Positions 43,220-53,229 of a stretch of DNA of 64,000 nt are shown here, piece by piece (within the stretch, counting starts at the first letter, position 1; each line of letters opens with the position of its first letter). Source of the DNA: Rhodococcus oxybenzonivorans (lineage in GTDB: Bacteria; Actinomycetota; Actinomycetes; Mycobacteriales; Mycobacteriaceae); the NCBI RefSeq assembly GCF_003130705.1, contig NZ_CP021354.1, positions 248,001 through 312,000 of the forward strand, written 5' to 3'. The position numbers and the translations under genes were made by a program. The notes below the pieces were generated by a model. It ran no database searches. It was not told the origin of the DNA and worked only from the letters and a program-made list of their open reading frames with translations.

Positions 43220-44650
43220 ATGGCGGGTGGGGATTCAGTTGATGCAGACGATGCCGGGACGATCGGTGTCGCTGACGTGCGCGAGGTGGTGGACCGCTTA
43301 CGCGTCGTCGAGCGCCACTGTGACGACGGTGTGCGGGTCGATCTACTGCGGGCGTTGGAGGAATTGTAAGCGGCCTGTGCGGGGGCTCAGGCTCGGGTAA
43401 CCGCCGATTTCGCTTCCTCGCAACAAGAAGCGGCCGGGTCGGCGAAAGTCCCTGTGTCGCAGCGCGGGCGGGGAATCGCGGCGCAGGTGGGACTCGCGCG
43501 TCGGGACTCACCTTGGCGAGGGAACCGGCACCTGGGCATGGCGACGGCGTTGGTGCACGAAATGCCCTTCACCCTGCGGTTGCTCGAACGCGGACTGCTC
43601 AGTGAATGGCGAGCGACGTTGCTCGTGAAGGAGACGGCCTGCCTGTCCCGGGAAGACCGGGCAGCCTTGGATCACCGATTATGTGCAGACCCGGCCACCT
43701 TGGACGGCCTCGGGGACCGTGCGGTCGCGGCCAAGGCCCGAGCATGGGCTGCAGAGGTGGACGCGGCAGCGGTGGTGCGCCGCGCCCGGCGGGCGGAATC
43801 CGATCGGCGGGTCTCCTGCCGTCCGGCACCGGACACGATGGCGTATGTGAGCGCCTTGTTGCCGGTAAAGCAGGGTGTCGCGGTGCAGACGACGTTGTCG
43901 CGGGACGCAGCCGCGCTCATCGCAGCCGGGGACGGGCGGAGTCGAGGTCAGATCATGGCGGACCTGCTTTTCGAACGGGTCACCGGCGCCGGTGACGCTT
44001 CGGGATGTGCGGTCACGGTAAATCTGGTGATGTCCGACCACGCCCTGCTCGCCGGCGGGCCCGAGCCTGCGCACCTGCAGGGGTACGGCCCCGTGCCGGC
44101 CGCACTGGCGCGGGAATGGGTCGGCAAGAGTGGAGATGGCGAGGCAGTTGGGGGTCGCGAGACTGGGGGTCGTGATGCAGCCGGAGGTCGCGAGACCACG
44201 GGCACAGCTCCGGCTACTGAGCCAATGATGTTGCTGCGGAGGGTGTACGCGTGCCCGGAGTCGGGGTCGCTCACCGCGGTGGAGTCGCAGGCGCGGAAGT
44301 TCCCAGTGGGACTGGCGCGCATGATCGACCTGCGCGACCGCACGTGCCGCACGCCCTGGTGTGATGCGCCGATCCGGCACCACGACCACATCAGGTCGTG
44401 GCACAAGGGTGGCCCGACGACTCTCGACAACGGTGCAGGTTTGTGTGCTGCGTGCAATTACGCGAAGCAGGCTGCCGGCTGGCACGCGGCCACACCGAAG
44501 CGGCGGCAAGGGGAGGTACACGCGTACGACTTCCTCACCCCGACCGGGCACCGCTACCAGACGATGGCACCGGCTCTCCCGATACCGATGGCGGACGTCG
44601 TCGACCCGATAACCGGGGACCTGCCCGTCGCATACGACGAGTCGGCCTGA
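43220..44650 (+). pseudogene. DUF222-HNH endonuclease (13E12 type) with in-frame stop
   Basis: The frame from ATG 43220 reads as the start of a 13E12/DUF222 protein (VREVVDRLRVVERHCDDG, RALEEL), meets TAA at 43367-43369, and continues in the same frame with AACAGAQARVTADF to a full DUF222 domain and an HNH motif (IRHHDHIRSWHKGGPTT, GLCAACNYAK). The stop falls where homologues carry Lys, so one or two substitutions explain it. Translation might restart at GTG 43454, which would give a 398-residue protein without its N-terminus. A Gly/Arg/Glu-rich repeat near residues 230-250 of that product separates the domains. These elements are repeated in actinobacterial genomes and probably mobile. Confidence 0.8.
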
Positions 44651-44665
44651 TAGGAGGTAGGGCGT

Positions 44666-45418
44666 TTGCCCGACAGTGTGCCGGGGCACGCTGGAGAAAT
44701 GACGCACGGAGAGGATCCAGCTCATCGCAACGACGATCCTGCGCTGATGTTGCTCGGCCGCACCCGTGCATTGTGCGAGGGGTGCCTGGCCACGGTAGGC
44801 GTGGATGGGTCGGCAGTCGCCGTGTTCGCCGGTGACACCACTCGTGACCTGGTGTACGCCACCAACTCGACCGCCGAGCGCATCGACGAATTGCAGTTCA
44901 CCCTCGGCGAGGGGCCGTGCCTCGCCGCATACCGTTCGCACAGGCCAGAGCTTCACGCCGATATGGCCGATCCGGGTGTCTCGGTGCGATGGCCGGCGTT
45001 CGCGCCGGAGCTGGTCGCCCTTGGGGTCCGTGGCATCTACGCCTTTCCGCTCGGACTGTGGAACGGGGGACGAGTCGGTGTCCTCGAGCTGTACAGCGAC
45101 AAGCCCCGGACGCTCGACGTTGCCCAGTACCGCGCCGCCGAGGACTGCGCCGCGAGGCTCGGGCCGACCGTGCTCGAGGAGCTCGACCCCACTCGCTACC
45201 CGTCGGTCTGGACGGATCCGGCGTTGTTCCCCCACGGCAATGTGCACGTCGCGGCGGGCATGATGGCGGGCCAGTTACGTATCTCGCCGGCTGATGCGAT
45301 CTCCCGGCTGCGGGCAATGGCCTTCGCCGAGGAGCGCAGGATCACCGCGCTTGCGGAAGACATCATCGCCGCTCGTGTGACATTTCCTCCCGAGGAGCCA
45401 CGTGGTGAGCGCGGATGA
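44666..45418 (+). CDS. GAF-ANTAR domain protein
   Basis: A 250-residue protein with a GAF sensor domain (residues about 35-170, ATVGVDGSAVAVFAG, LGEGPCLAAYRSHRPEL, GIYAFPLGLWNGGRVGVLELY) and a C-terminal ANTAR-like helical domain (VHVAAGMMAGQLRISPADAISRLRAMAFAEERRI), which binds RNA stem-loops for antitermination. I choose TTG 44666 because AGGAGG lies eight bases upstream; ATG 44699 has a site only one base away. It may control termination in nearby transcripts. A second GAF-ANTAR protein is encoded at 53928. Confidence 0.85.
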   Translation: MPDSVPGHAGEMTHGEDPAHRNDDPALMLLGRTRALCEGCLATVGVDGSAVAVFAGDTTRDLVYATNSTAERIDELQFTLGEGPCLAAYRSHRPELHADMADPGVSVRWPAFAPELVALGVRGIYAFPLGLWNGGRVGVLELYSDKPRTLDVAQYRAAEDCAARLGPTVLEELDPTRYPSVWTDPALFPHGNVHVAAGMMAGQLRISPADAISRLRAMAFAEERRITALAEDIIAARVTFPPEEPRGERG

Positions 45419-45489
45419 CCCTGTGTGTGGGGCGCCGAAGGTGGGTAAGCGGTCCGTCGAGTCGGGTCCCTACACGCTCAGGAGAAATT

Positions 45490-45861
45490 ATGCGCAAGTT
45501 CGCAGCAGGCATCGCCGCGGCCGCACTGTCGGCCGGCATCATCCTCGTCGGAGCGGGTACCGCTGCTGCGGAACCTGTCCCGGACGGGACCTATCAGGGA
45601 ACCACCGACGCGCCCGGAGGCGGACTGATCTGGAAGGGCAAGACCTTCCGGAACGGCACGGTCACCAACAATTTCGTGTTCGGTCTCAGTGGTCTGAGCG
45701 GCAGCTACTACGAAGATGCGGCGGGCAGAACCGTCATCGATTACGGCCCCTCGGGTCTCGGATTCCTCACTGACACGATGGTGGCCAACGGGGACGGCTC
45801 CTACACCGGCACCACGTACGTCAATGGCAATCAGGTCGGAGGTTTCCGGTTGGCGAGGTAG
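45490..45861 (+). CDS. Small secreted protein of unknown function
   Basis: A 123-residue protein with a clear Sec signal peptide (MRKFAAGIAAAALSAGIILV, cleavage after GTAAA near residue 27) and a beta-rich mature part of about 96 residues rich in Gly, Thr and Asn (DGTYQGTTDAPGG, NGTVTNNFVFG, NGDGSYTGTTYVNG). No cysteines remain in the mature protein. AGGAGAAATT precedes the ATG. It seems a small exported beta protein of the kind common in Rhodococcus and Mycobacterium; I do not recognise a family function. Confidence 0.8.
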   Translation: MRKFAAGIAAAALSAGIILVGAGTAAAEPVPDGTYQGTTDAPGGGLIWKGKTFRNGTVTNNFVFGLSGLSGSYYEDAAGRTVIDYGPSGLGFLTDTMVANGDGSYTGTTYVNGNQVGGFRLAR

Positions 45862-46645
45862 GACCGACTGTGCGGGAATATCGCCTTCGGCTGTTCGGCC
45901 TCGGGCAGTCGGGTGCCGACGACGAGCTCCCAGGACTTTCCGTACTCGATCAACGGCAGTGGAAAGGTAATGCTGCCGTGATGTGCGCTGAGGTACAGCA
46001 GGAACGAGTCGTCGGTGACGGGTGACCCGTAGTAGTCGGTATCAGGAATAGCGTTGCCGTTGAGGAAGATTCCTACGGCACGTCCGAAGTCGACGAGCCA
46101 GTGGTCCTCGGTCATCTCGCTTCCGTCGTGCCGCAGCCAGGCGATGTCGGGGAGGTTGTCGCCCCGTCGGTGGCCGCCCAGTCGACCCAGATGATCGCGT
46201 TGTCCTGGGAGTAGGCGTTGTCGTTGCCGTGCTGGGTGCAGCCCAGTTCGTCACCGTGACTGAGCATGGGCACACCCTGCGACAGCAGGAGGGTGGCGAG
46301 GAAGTTCCGGCTCTGCTGCGCCCGGAGCGCGAGTATCTCCGGGTCGGTGGTTGGACCCTCCGCACCGCAGTTCCAGGAGCGGTTGTGGCTCTCGCCGTCG
46401 TTGTTGTTCTCGCCGTTGGCGTCGTTGTGTTTGTGGTTGTCGCTCACCAGGTCGCGGAGCGTGTATCCGTCGTGGGCGGTGACGAAGTTGATCGAGGCGA
46501 CCGGCCGTCGACGGGTGCGCTCGTACAGGTCGGCGGAGCCGGTGATGCGGGATGCGATCTCGCCGAGCGCCCCGGGCTCGCCGACCTGGTACCCGACGGG
46601 ACCGAGGTCCCACGGCTCGGCGATCAGCTTCATCTGGCTGATGAC
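45831..46645 (-). pseudogene. Glycogen debranching enzyme (GlgX) remnant
   Basis: Minus-strand frames carry only the middle and C-terminal parts of GlgX. The 5' piece holds [31 protein letters not shown] and [16 protein letters not shown]; the 3' piece holds FGRAVGIFLNG and VTDDSFLLYLSAHHG. They are joined by a frameshift near 46165. About 20 residues that normally follow GYQVG (the WNG..RD.VR.FW part) are deleted, and everything upstream of the catalytic barrel's third quarter, including the start, is missing. The 3' end overlaps the secreted protein gene. It is a dead copy, not expressed as enzyme. Confidence 0.82.
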
Positions 46646-46775
46646 GGGGTCCGTCGTACGTCGCCCCCAGGGTAGGCGGAGCCCGGACGAAGCAGCATGA
46701 GCGCTTTTCGGTGGTCGGTCGGATGGAAATGATGGCGTACTTCGAGCGAGTTTCCGGGCCGAAGGGGAATAAAAC

Positions 46776-46794
46776 CTGAGTGTGATGCGCTCAA
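46776..46794. promoter_or_regulatory. HAIR-like site upstream of hsp20
   Basis: CTGAG at 46776-46780 and CTCAA at 46790-46794 are nine bases apart, the spacing of the HspR element HAIR (CTTGAGT-N7-ACTCAAG). One base of the left arm differs. It lies about 50 bases before the hsp20 start, fitting repression by HspR. Confidence 0.6.
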
Positions 46795-46842
46795 CTTTGC
46801 ACACGCTTCCGCATTCACTCGTGGACGAGGAGGTCGAGGACG

Positions 46843-47229
46843 ATGGCATGGCCAATTGGCCGACATGCCGATATGGCGCAGTCGGACCCGTTCCGCATCT
46901 GGGACTCATGGACCCCGCCCGTGACCGTGGAGGAAACTGCCGACTCCTACGTGGTCGAAGCCGAGGTGCCCGGCGTTCCCCGCGAGAATATCGACGTGAA
47001 CCTGAGCGGTAACGAGTTGTCGATCGAGGGTGAGATCACCGAACGCAAGCGTGTCGGTCTGATCCGCCATCAGACCCGACGCACCGGCCAGTTCCGCTAC
47101 CGGGCGACCCTGCCGGGTGAGGTCGACGGCGACAAGGTCGCCGCTTTGCTCGAGAACGGAATGCTGCGCGTCGAAATCGGGAAGGCCGAGGCTGCGCGAG
47201 CCCGACGGATTGAGATCACCTCGGGCTGA
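46843..47229 (+). CDS. Hsp20/alpha-crystallin small heat shock protein
   Basis: A 128-residue small heat shock protein. The alpha-crystallin domain spans residues about 28-125: [36 protein letters not shown], then [35 protein letters not shown]. The N-terminal arm is only about 25 residues and there is almost no C-terminal extension, so oligomers may be small. It binds unfolding proteins and passes them to DnaK, whose gene follows after a 105-base gap with its own HAIR site. The second Hsp20 at 56630 has a different arm. Confidence 0.9.
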   Translation: MAWPIGRHADMAQSDPFRIWDSWTPPVTVEETADSYVVEAEVPGVPRENIDVNLSGNELSIEGEITERKRVGLIRHQTRRTGQFRYRATLPGEVDGDKVAALLENGMLRVEIGKAEAARARRIEITSG

Positions 47230-47276
47230 CTCGACAGGGCCGGAAACCTTGACTGACCAGCTCGGGAGTCGGAAAA

Positions 47277-47295
47277 TTGAGTCCAACAGGCTCAA
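47277..47295. promoter_or_regulatory. HAIR site (HspR operator) upstream of dnaK
   Basis: TTGAG at 47277-47281 and CTCAA at 47291-47295 with nine bases between match the HAIR consensus core. It is 40 bases before the dnaK ATG, so HspR repression of dnaK-grpE-dnaJ is expected, with release when DnaK is titrated by unfolded proteins. Confidence 0.75.
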
Positions 47296-47334
47296 CTCTG
47301 AAACGCAGTCTTTCACTAACTGAGGAGGAGAAAA

Positions 47335-49185
47335 ATGGCACGCGCGGTCGGTATCGACCTCGGTACAACCAACTCGGTCGTGTCAGTGCTCGAGGGCGGC
47401 GACCCGGTGGTGGTTGCCAACTCGGAAGGGTCCCGGACCACGCCCTCGGTGGTCGCATTCGCCAAGAACGGTGAGGTGCTGGTCGGCCAGCCCGCCAAGA
47501 ACCAGGCGGTCACCAACGTCAGCCGGACGGTGCGGTCGGTCAAACGCGAGATCGGCACGCCGTGGACGGTGGAGATCGACGGCAAGAAGTACACAGCGCA
47601 GGAGATCAGTGCCAGGGTTCTGATGAAACTCAAGCGTGACGCCGAGTCGTATTTGGGCGAGGACATCACGGACGCCGTGATCACCGTCCCCGCCTACTTC
47701 GAAGACGCGCAACGTCAGGCCACGAAGGAAGCCGGCCAGATCGCCGGCCTGAACGTGCTGCGCATCATCAACGAGCCCACCGCCGCGGCACTCGCTTACG
47801 GCCTGGACAAGGGCGACAAGGAACAGACCATCCTGGTGTTCGACCTCGGCGGCGGCACCTTCGACGTCTCACTGCTCGACATCGGCGAGGGTGTCGTCGA
47901 GGTTCGCGCCACCTCCGGCGACAACCACCTCGGTGGTGACGACTGGGACCAGCGCATCGTCGACTGGCTGGTCGACAAGTTCAAGGCCCAGAATGGCATC
48001 GACCTGACCAAGGACAAGATGGCGCTGCAGCGCCTGCGTGAGGCGGCGGAGAAGGCGAAGATCGAGCTGAGTTCCTCGCAGAGCACCTCGATCAACCTGC
48101 CGTACATCACCGTCGACGCGGACAAGAACCCGTTGTTCCTCGACGAGCAGCTCTCCCGCAGCGAGTTTCAGAAGATCACCTCCGATCTGCTCGACCGCAC
48201 CCGTGCCCCGTTCCAATCGGTGATCAGGGACAGCGGTATCGCGGTCAAGGACATCGACCACGTCGTGCTCGTCGGTGGTTCCACCCGCATGCCCGCCGTC
48301 TCCGACCTGGTTCGGGAGCTCACCGGCGGTAAGGAACCGAACAAGGGTGTGAATCCGGACGAGGTCGTCGCGGTGGGCGCTGCCCTGCAGGCCGGTGTCC
48401 TCAAGGGCGAGGTCAAGGACGTGCTGCTCCTCGACGTCACGCCGCTGTCCCTCGGTATCGAGACCAAGGGTGGGGTGATGACCAAGCTCATCGAGCGCAA
48501 CACCACCATCCCGACCAAGCGGTCCGAGACCTTCACCACGGCCGACGACAATCAGCCGTCGGTGCAGATTCAAGTGTTCCAGGGTGAGCGCGAGATCGCC
48601 TCGCACAACAAGCTGCTCGGCTCGTTCGAGTTGGCGGGTATTCCGCCGGCTCCGCGCGGGGTGCCGCAGATCGAGGTCACCTTCGACATCGATGCCAACG
48701 GCATCGTGCACGTGACGGCGAAGGACAAGGGCACCGGCAAGGAGAACACCATCAGGATCCAGGAGGGCTCCGGACTGTCCAAGGAAGAGATCGACCGGAT
48801 GATCAAGGATGCCGAGGCCCACGCGGCCGAAGACTCCCGACGGCGTGAGGAGGCCGAAACGCGGAACCAGGCCGAGTCGCTGGTGTATCAGACCGAGAAG
48901 TTCATCAAGGACAACGACGACAAGGTTCCCGAGGACGTCAAGGGCAAGGTGCGGTCGGCGATCAAGGAAGTGCAGGATGCTCTGGCCGGCACCGACATCG
49001 GGGCGGTCAAGTCCGCGGTCGAGAAGCTGGCCACGGAGTCCCAGTCCTTGGGTCAGGCACTGTACGACACCCAGGCGCAGCAGGGCGGCGCGCCCGGCGG
49101 CGACGGGACCACGGGGTCCGATGGATCCGAGCAGGTGTTCGATGCGGAGGTGGTGGACGAACCGGGGAGGGAGGATGCGCGATGA
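47335..49185 (+). CDS. dnaK: Molecular chaperone DnaK (Hsp70)
   Basis: A 616-residue Hsp70. [11 protein letters not shown] at the N-terminus, the [17 protein letters not shown] and [17 protein letters not shown] segments, [15 protein letters not shown] and [12 protein letters not shown] form the ATPase domain; substrate-binding strands follow ([28 protein letters not shown]), then the helical lid and a Gly-rich tail ending in [10 protein letters not shown]. All nucleotide-binding motifs are intact. TGAGGAGGAG precedes the ATG. It is cotranscribed with grpE and dnaJ. The gene context (HAIR, hsp20) marks it as a heat-shock copy. Confidence 0.97.
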   Translation: MARAVGIDLGTTNSVVSVLEGGDPVVVANSEGSRTTPSVVAFAKNGEVLVGQPAKNQAVTNVSRTVRSVKREIGTPWTVEIDGKKYTAQEISARVLMKLKRDAESYLGEDITDAVITVPAYFEDAQRQATKEAGQIAGLNVLRIINEPTAAALAYGLDKGDKEQTILVFDLGGGTFDVSLLDIGEGVVEVRATSGDNHLGGDDWDQRIVDWLVDKFKAQNGIDLTKDKMALQRLREAAEKAKIELSSSQSTSINLPYITVDADKNPLFLDEQLSRSEFQKITSDLLDRTRAPFQSVIRDSGIAVKDIDHVVLVGGSTRMPAVSDLVRELTGGKEPNKGVNPDEVVAVGAALQAGVLKGEVKDVLLLDVTPLSLGIETKGGVMTKLIERNTTIPTKRSETFTTADDNQPSVQIQVFQGEREIASHNKLLGSFELAGIPPAPRGVPQIEVTFDIDANGIVHVTAKDKGTGKENTIRIQEGSGLSKEEIDRMIKDAEAHAAEDSRRREEAETRNQAESLVYQTEKFIKDNDDKVPEDVKGKVRSAIKEVQDALAGTDIGAVKSAVEKLATESQSLGQALYDTQAQQGGAPGGDGTTGSDGSEQVFDAEVVDEPGREDAR

Positions 49186-49775
49186 GCACTGAGCGCACCA
49201 ACGGGGAAAAACCACCGCGAGAACCGATTTCGATCACCGATAAACGCCGGGTCGATCCGGAGACCGGGCAGGTTCGAGAGCACACGCCCTCGCGCCCCCC
49301 GGTCGCCGGCGGCCGGAGCCAGTCCGCCGCCGGTGGGAAGAGGGGCGCGCCCGACGAGGATCGAGTAGCGGAGCTGACCGCCGATCTGCAAAGACTGCAG
49401 GCCGAGTTCGCAAATTACCGGCGGCGGGTCGAACGCGATCGGCAGGTCACGGCCGAGATCACGAAGGCTTCCGTAGCGGAAAAGTTCCTCGGGATCCTCG
49501 ACGACCTCGACCGGGCACGCAACCACGGCGACCTCGAGCACGGACCACTGCGCGCTATCTCGTCCAAGATCCGGGCAACGCTTGCTGACCTGGGGGTGGC
49601 CGCATTCGGCGAGGAGGGCGATCCGTTCGATCCGACTCTGCACGAGGCAGTTCAGCACGAGGGCGACGGGCACGAGCTCGTCGTGGGAAGTGTGCTGCGT
49701 CGCGGCTACAAATTCGGTGACCGCAAGGTGTTACGGACGGCGATGGTTACCGTGGTGGACGCTCACCGATCGTAG
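49182..49775 (+). CDS. grpE: Nucleotide exchange factor GrpE
   Basis: A 197-residue GrpE. A disordered N-terminal 60 residues (Arg/Pro/Gly-rich) lead to the long coiled-coil helix ([27 protein letters not shown]) and the small beta-wing domain with [21 protein letters not shown] and [19 protein letters not shown]. The ATG overlaps the dnaK stop by four bases. GrpE exchanges ADP for ATP on DnaK and is a thermosensor. The sequence is canonical. Confidence 0.95.
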   Translation: MSTERTNGEKPPREPISITDKRRVDPETGQVREHTPSRPPVAGGRSQSAAGGKRGAPDEDRVAELTADLQRLQAEFANYRRRVERDRQVTAEITKASVAEKFLGILDDLDRARNHGDLEHGPLRAISSKIRATLADLGVAAFGEEGDPFDPTLHEAVQHEGDGHELVVGSVLRRGYKFGDRKVLRTAMVTVVDAHRS

Positions 49776-49798
49776 GGATTGTGGAAGGAGGATGCCCG

Positions 49799-50974
49799 GT
49801 GACGCAGCAGGAATGGTTGGAGCGGGACTTTTATGCCGATTTGGGCGTCCCCTCTGGTGCGTCGGCGGACGAGATCAAGAAGGCGTACCGGAAGCTGGCC
49901 CGCGAGCTGCATCCGGACGCCAATCCGAACGACTCCCGCGCCGAGGAACGGTTCAAGTCGGTCAGTGAGGCGCACGCCGTGCTGTCGGACCCTGCCAAAC
50001 GTAAGGAGTACGACGAGACGCGGCGGCTGTACAAGGCAGGAATGTTCGGTAACACGGGATTCCGCCCAGGCCCGACCGGCACCTCCCGTATGAGCGATTT
50101 CGACCTCGGCGATCTTTTCGGGAACGGATCGCACTTCACGACTGCCGATGCCGGCTCGATGAGTGACGTGTTCGGTGATCTGTTCCGGAGTCGCCGACAG
50201 ACCACCCGGGCGCGCCCACGTCGGGGTAGCGATATCGAGACAGAGACACATCTGTCCTTCCGGGATGCGGTCAACGGTGCGGTTGTACCCTTGCGCATCA
50301 GTGGACCGACCGTGTGTACCACCTGTCACGGCAGCGGGTCTCGTCCGGGAACTCATCCGCGTCGGTGTCCCTACTGCGGTGGTTCCGGCGTGCTCAACCG
50401 GAACCAAGGCGGGTTCGGGTTCAGTGACGCCTGCGACGAGTGCCGTGGCACCGGCTCGGTGGTCGATTCACCGTGCACGGACTGTCACGGAGCCGGAGTC
50501 GCGAACCGCACCCGCACCATCTCGGTGCGCATCCCCGCCGGGGTGAGTGACGGGCAACGAATCCGGCTTCCCGCACAGGGTGAGCCGGGTCTGCGGGGCG
50601 CGCCGTCGGGCGACCTGTACGTGAATGTGCAGGTGGATCCCGACCCCGTGTTCGCCCGTGCCGGTGACGACCTGACGGTGACCGTACCGGCGACGTTCAG
50701 CGAATTAGCCCTGGGCACAACGATCTCGGTTCCCACTCTCGACGGTCGTGTCAGCGTGAAGATTCCACCGGGTACCCCGACCGGTCGGACCTTCCGATTA
50801 CGTGAGCGTGGCGTACCGCGCCGCAGCGGACCACCCGGAGATCTGTTGGTGACCGTGGAGGTCGCCGTGCCGTCCCGGTTGGATCAGCATGCGGTCGATG
50901 CGCTGCGCACGTACGAGAAAGCCGAGAAGTCCGCGGGATTCGATCCGCGCGCCCACTGGCCCGGTCGCGGATGA
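49799..50974 (+). CDS. dnaJ: Co-chaperone DnaJ (Hsp40, type I)
   Basis: A 391-residue class I DnaJ: J domain with HPD at residues 38-40, a G/F-rich linker (GMFGNTGFRPG), four Cys-X2-Cys zinc repeats (CTTCHGSG, CPYCGGSG, CDECRGTG, CTDCHGAG) and two C-terminal beta barrels (VRIPAGVSDGQRIRL; LTVTVPATFSELALGTTISVPTLDG). It delivers clients to DnaK and stimulates ATPase. GTG 49799 follows AAGGAGGA by six bases; an in-frame GTG at 49781 would place that site inside the gene. It ends the dnaK operon. Confidence 0.95.
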   Translation: MTQQEWLERDFYADLGVPSGASADEIKKAYRKLARELHPDANPNDSRAEERFKSVSEAHAVLSDPAKRKEYDETRRLYKAGMFGNTGFRPGPTGTSRMSDFDLGDLFGNGSHFTTADAGSMSDVFGDLFRSRRQTTRARPRRGSDIETETHLSFRDAVNGAVVPLRISGPTVCTTCHGSGSRPGTHPRRCPYCGGSGVLNRNQGGFGFSDACDECRGTGSVVDSPCTDCHGAGVANRTRTISVRIPAGVSDGQRIRLPAQGEPGLRGAPSGDLYVNVQVDPDPVFARAGDDLTVTVPATFSELALGTTISVPTLDGRVSVKIPPGTPTGRTFRLRERGVPRRSGPPGDLLVTVEVAVPSRLDQHAVDALRTYEKAEKSAGFDPRAHWPGRG

Positions 50975-51073
50975 CGCTCATGACGATCACCCCACTCGGT
51001 ACCGAGGTTGGTGCGCCGGCGGAATGGGTATCTCCTACACGATGATGGGGGATTTCCGGAACGGAGGTGGGCT

Positions 51074-51955
51074 GTGGACAGCTTCCTGGCCACCCCAAGG
51101 CGGGTGGCGGTCGCCGGGGACTGGCATGCCGACACCGACTACGCCGTCGGCGCGATCGCCCGTGCGGGAGCCCGCGCCGCCGATGTGATCGTCCAGCTCG
51201 GCGATTTCGGTTACACCTTCCGCCCCGCATACCTCGACAGCCTCGACGCCGCCCTCGCGGAGGAGGGCTTGGTCCTCGGCTTCGTCGATGGCAATCATGA
51301 GGATTTCGACTGGCTGTTGCAACAACCGATCGCCGACGACGGACTGCGGTACCTGCGGGAACGCATCGTCCACCTGCCGCGCGGGCTGCGCTGGCAGTGG
51401 GGTCAGCTGCGGTGCCTGGCTGTCGGCGGGGCCTGCTCGCTCGACAAGATACTGCGGACCCCACACACCTCATGGTGGCCGCAGGAAGCCCTGAGCGCCG
51501 ACGAGGTCGGCGCCATCACTTCCGCTGGTGGCGCCGAGGTGATGTTCTGCCATGACTGTCCCGCCGGAATAGCCGTTCCCGGGTCGGCTCGTCGTGAGGC
51601 CGGGGTGCCACCCGACGAGTTGCGCGCGACGGCAGAGAACCGTGATCGACTTCGGATGATCGTCGACGCGGTTCGGCCGATTCGGTTGTGGCACGGACAT
51701 TTTCACCAGCGCTACCAAAGCCTCCTCGACGGCGGGGACTATCGCACCGTCATCGACGGGTTGGGCCGCAACAGCGATCCGATCGATAACAACATGGTCG
51801 TCGTCGATGTGGCGGCGCTCGGCAGGCACGTCGCGGTGACACCCGCGTCCGGCGACGCGCGGGTCAACCCGTTCGCCGACGCGGACGCCGTTACCCCCAC
51901 GCGGCCGCTCAACCGGGTTCTCGAGTCCAGGCGCCGAGGAGAAACTCCGGCTTGA
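51074..51955 (+). CDS. Calcineurin-like metallophosphoesterase
   Basis: A 293-residue metallophosphatase. Metal and catalytic motifs are in order: GDWHADTDY (residues 15-23), GDFGYTF, GNHEDFDW, a CHDCPAG segment and GHFHQRYQ, matching the D-x-H, GD, GNH(E/D), H and GHxH pattern. GTG 51074 follows GGAGGTG. It converges on folE. Substrates may be nucleotides or protein phosphates; the neighbourhood (heat-shock genes) does not help. The CxxC variation around the fourth motif is slightly unusual. Confidence 0.85.
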   Translation: MDSFLATPRRVAVAGDWHADTDYAVGAIARAGARAADVIVQLGDFGYTFRPAYLDSLDAALAEEGLVLGFVDGNHEDFDWLLQQPIADDGLRYLRERIVHLPRGLRWQWGQLRCLAVGGACSLDKILRTPHTSWWPQEALSADEVGAITSAGGAEVMFCHDCPAGIAVPGSARREAGVPPDELRATAENRDRLRMIVDAVRPIRLWHGHFHQRYQSLLDGGDYRTVIDGLGRNSDPIDNNMVVVDVAALGRHVAVTPASGDARVNPFADADAVTPTRPLNRVLESRRRGETPA

Positions 51956-51969
51956 CCGTAGATGCTGGG

Positions 51970-52566
51970 TCAGCTGTTGACACCAGCCAGGGAGAAGAAC
52001 TCCTGGCGTGAGCGGGGATCCTCGCGCAGCGCACCGAGGAGCGTCGACGTGACGGTGGCCGACCCTAGTGATTGCACGCCGCGCAGCGTCATGCAACTGT
52101 GCTCAGCTTCGATGACGACCCCGACACCGCGGGGGTGCAGTTGCTCGTCGAGCCAATCGGCGATCTGCTTGGTCAGCCGTTCTTGAAGCTGTGGCCGGCA
52201 AGCGAAGTGTTCTGCCACCCGGGCGAGTTTGGAAAGCCCGATGATGCGCTCACCGGGGAGATATCCGATGTGGACGGTGCCGACGAACGGCAGGAGGTGG
52301 TGCTCGCACACCGACCTGAGCGGGACGTTTCGGATCAGGACGAGCTCGTCGTAGTTCTCGTCGTTCGGGAAGGTGGTCAGATCGAACGCCCTGGGGGTGA
52401 ACAATTCCGCATAGCCGTGGGCCATGCGCCGGGGAGTCTCGCGCAGACTCTCGGAAGTCAGGTCGACCCCGAGCGCTTCCAGGAAGGTTGCGGCCGCATC
52501 TTCGGCGGCAGCGAGGTCCCTTCCGGCGGCAGGGGGCAGAATATGGAGTGTCGCGTTCGAGGTCAT
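51970..52566 (-). CDS. folE: GTP cyclohydrolase I
   Basis: A 198-residue GTP cyclohydrolase I. SLRETPRRMAHGYAELFTP, the zinc and active-site segment SVCEHHLLPFVGTVHIGYLPG, GLSKLARVAEHFACRPQLQERLT and the third zinc ligand in AEHSCMTLRGVQ are all present. It converts GTP to 7,8-dihydroneopterin triphosphate for folate or pterin cofactors. It lies outside any folate operon, next to a DoxX gene, so it is probably a second, stress-linked copy; that is inference. AAGGACTCGGTC precedes the ATG. Confidence 0.92.
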   Translation of the reverse strand: MTSNATLHILPPAAGRDLAAAEDAAATFLEALGVDLTSESLRETPRRMAHGYAELFTPRAFDLTTFPNDENYDELVLIRNVPLRSVCEHHLLPFVGTVHIGYLPGERIIGLSKLARVAEHFACRPQLQERLTKQIADWLDEQLHPRGVGVVIEAEHSCMTLRGVQSLGSATVTSTLLGALREDPRSRQEFFSLAGVNS

Positions 52567-52648
52567 GACCGAGTCCTTCTGAGAGCAGTGGGGTGTCCAC
52601 CCGACGGGCCGGAGACTCGTCGAGTGGACGGGAAACTGAGGATGTCGG

Positions 52649-53137
52649 TTACGCGGCTGCGAAGTTCGTGGCCGGTGCAGTGCGTCGGTGCCACGCCGGG
52701 TCGTATACGTAGGCCAGTCGGCCGAGGGTCACTGCCGCGAGCATCAGGCCGAAGTCGCGCAGTGCGATGTCGTAGAAGTCCGGGTAGCTCAGCAGGTTGA
52801 CGATGATCCCGGCGAGCCAGGCGGCGACAATGTAGGCCGCGTATCGCGGTTTGATCGCGACCGCGATCCCGGCGACGATTTCGATCACTCCGACCACCAG
52901 CATGGTCTGGTGGGCGCTGAGGGGGCCGATGTCGACGATCCAGGGTGCCAGGTAGTTCTCCCAAGTGGTGAGCAGATTGGTGAACTTGTCGAGGCCCATG
53001 ACGATCGGCAGCACGGTGAAGCCGATGCGTAGCAACAGGAATGCGCCATAGGCGGGGTCGCTGCGTGCGCGTTGAACGGCGGCATCGAGGGAATGTTCAG
53101 AGACTGCTGACGAGGAGCGTGGCGTCGGGGCGTTCAT
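52649..53137 (-). CDS. DoxX family membrane protein
   Basis: A 162-residue protein with four hydrophobic helices (AFLLLRIGFTVLPIVMGLDKF, TMLVVGVIEIVAGIAVAI, YAAYIVAAWLAGIIVNLL, DIALRDFGLMLAAVTLGRL). The R.gfg..fl..GldKF-like start resembles the DoxX family. ATG 53137 is used since AAGGA lies at the right distance; GTG 53140 is one codon earlier. It is divergent from an ArsR-like regulator with sites between. DoxX proteins accompany redox and thiol stress functions; the exact role is unknown. Confidence 0.82.
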   Translation of the reverse strand: MNAPTPRSSSAVSEHSLDAAVQRARSDPAYGAFLLLRIGFTVLPIVMGLDKFTNLLTTWENYLAPWIVDIGPLSAHQTMLVVGVIEIVAGIAVAIKPRYAAYIVAAWLAGIIVNLLSYPDFYDIALRDFGLMLAAVTLGRLAYVYDPAWHRRTAPATNFAAA

Positions 53138-53229
53138 CACTGATCCTTCTGTAAAAGTAATAGGAACTGTTTTTAGAATCCGCCCGCTCGCACCTATTTG
53201 TCAATAGTTCTTGGTGATAGAGTTGAGGC

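Noticed and set aside
44150..44220. Repeated GGTCGCGAGAC-like units inside the DUF222 gene as a CRISPR or tandem repeat array
   Set aside because: They are three imperfect in-frame copies encoding a Gly/Arg/Glu linker, with no spacers.
43679..45247. A 522-codon minus-strand frame opposite the DUF222 and GAF-ANTAR genes
   Set aside because: Plus-strand frames show strong domain homology; the minus frame shows none.
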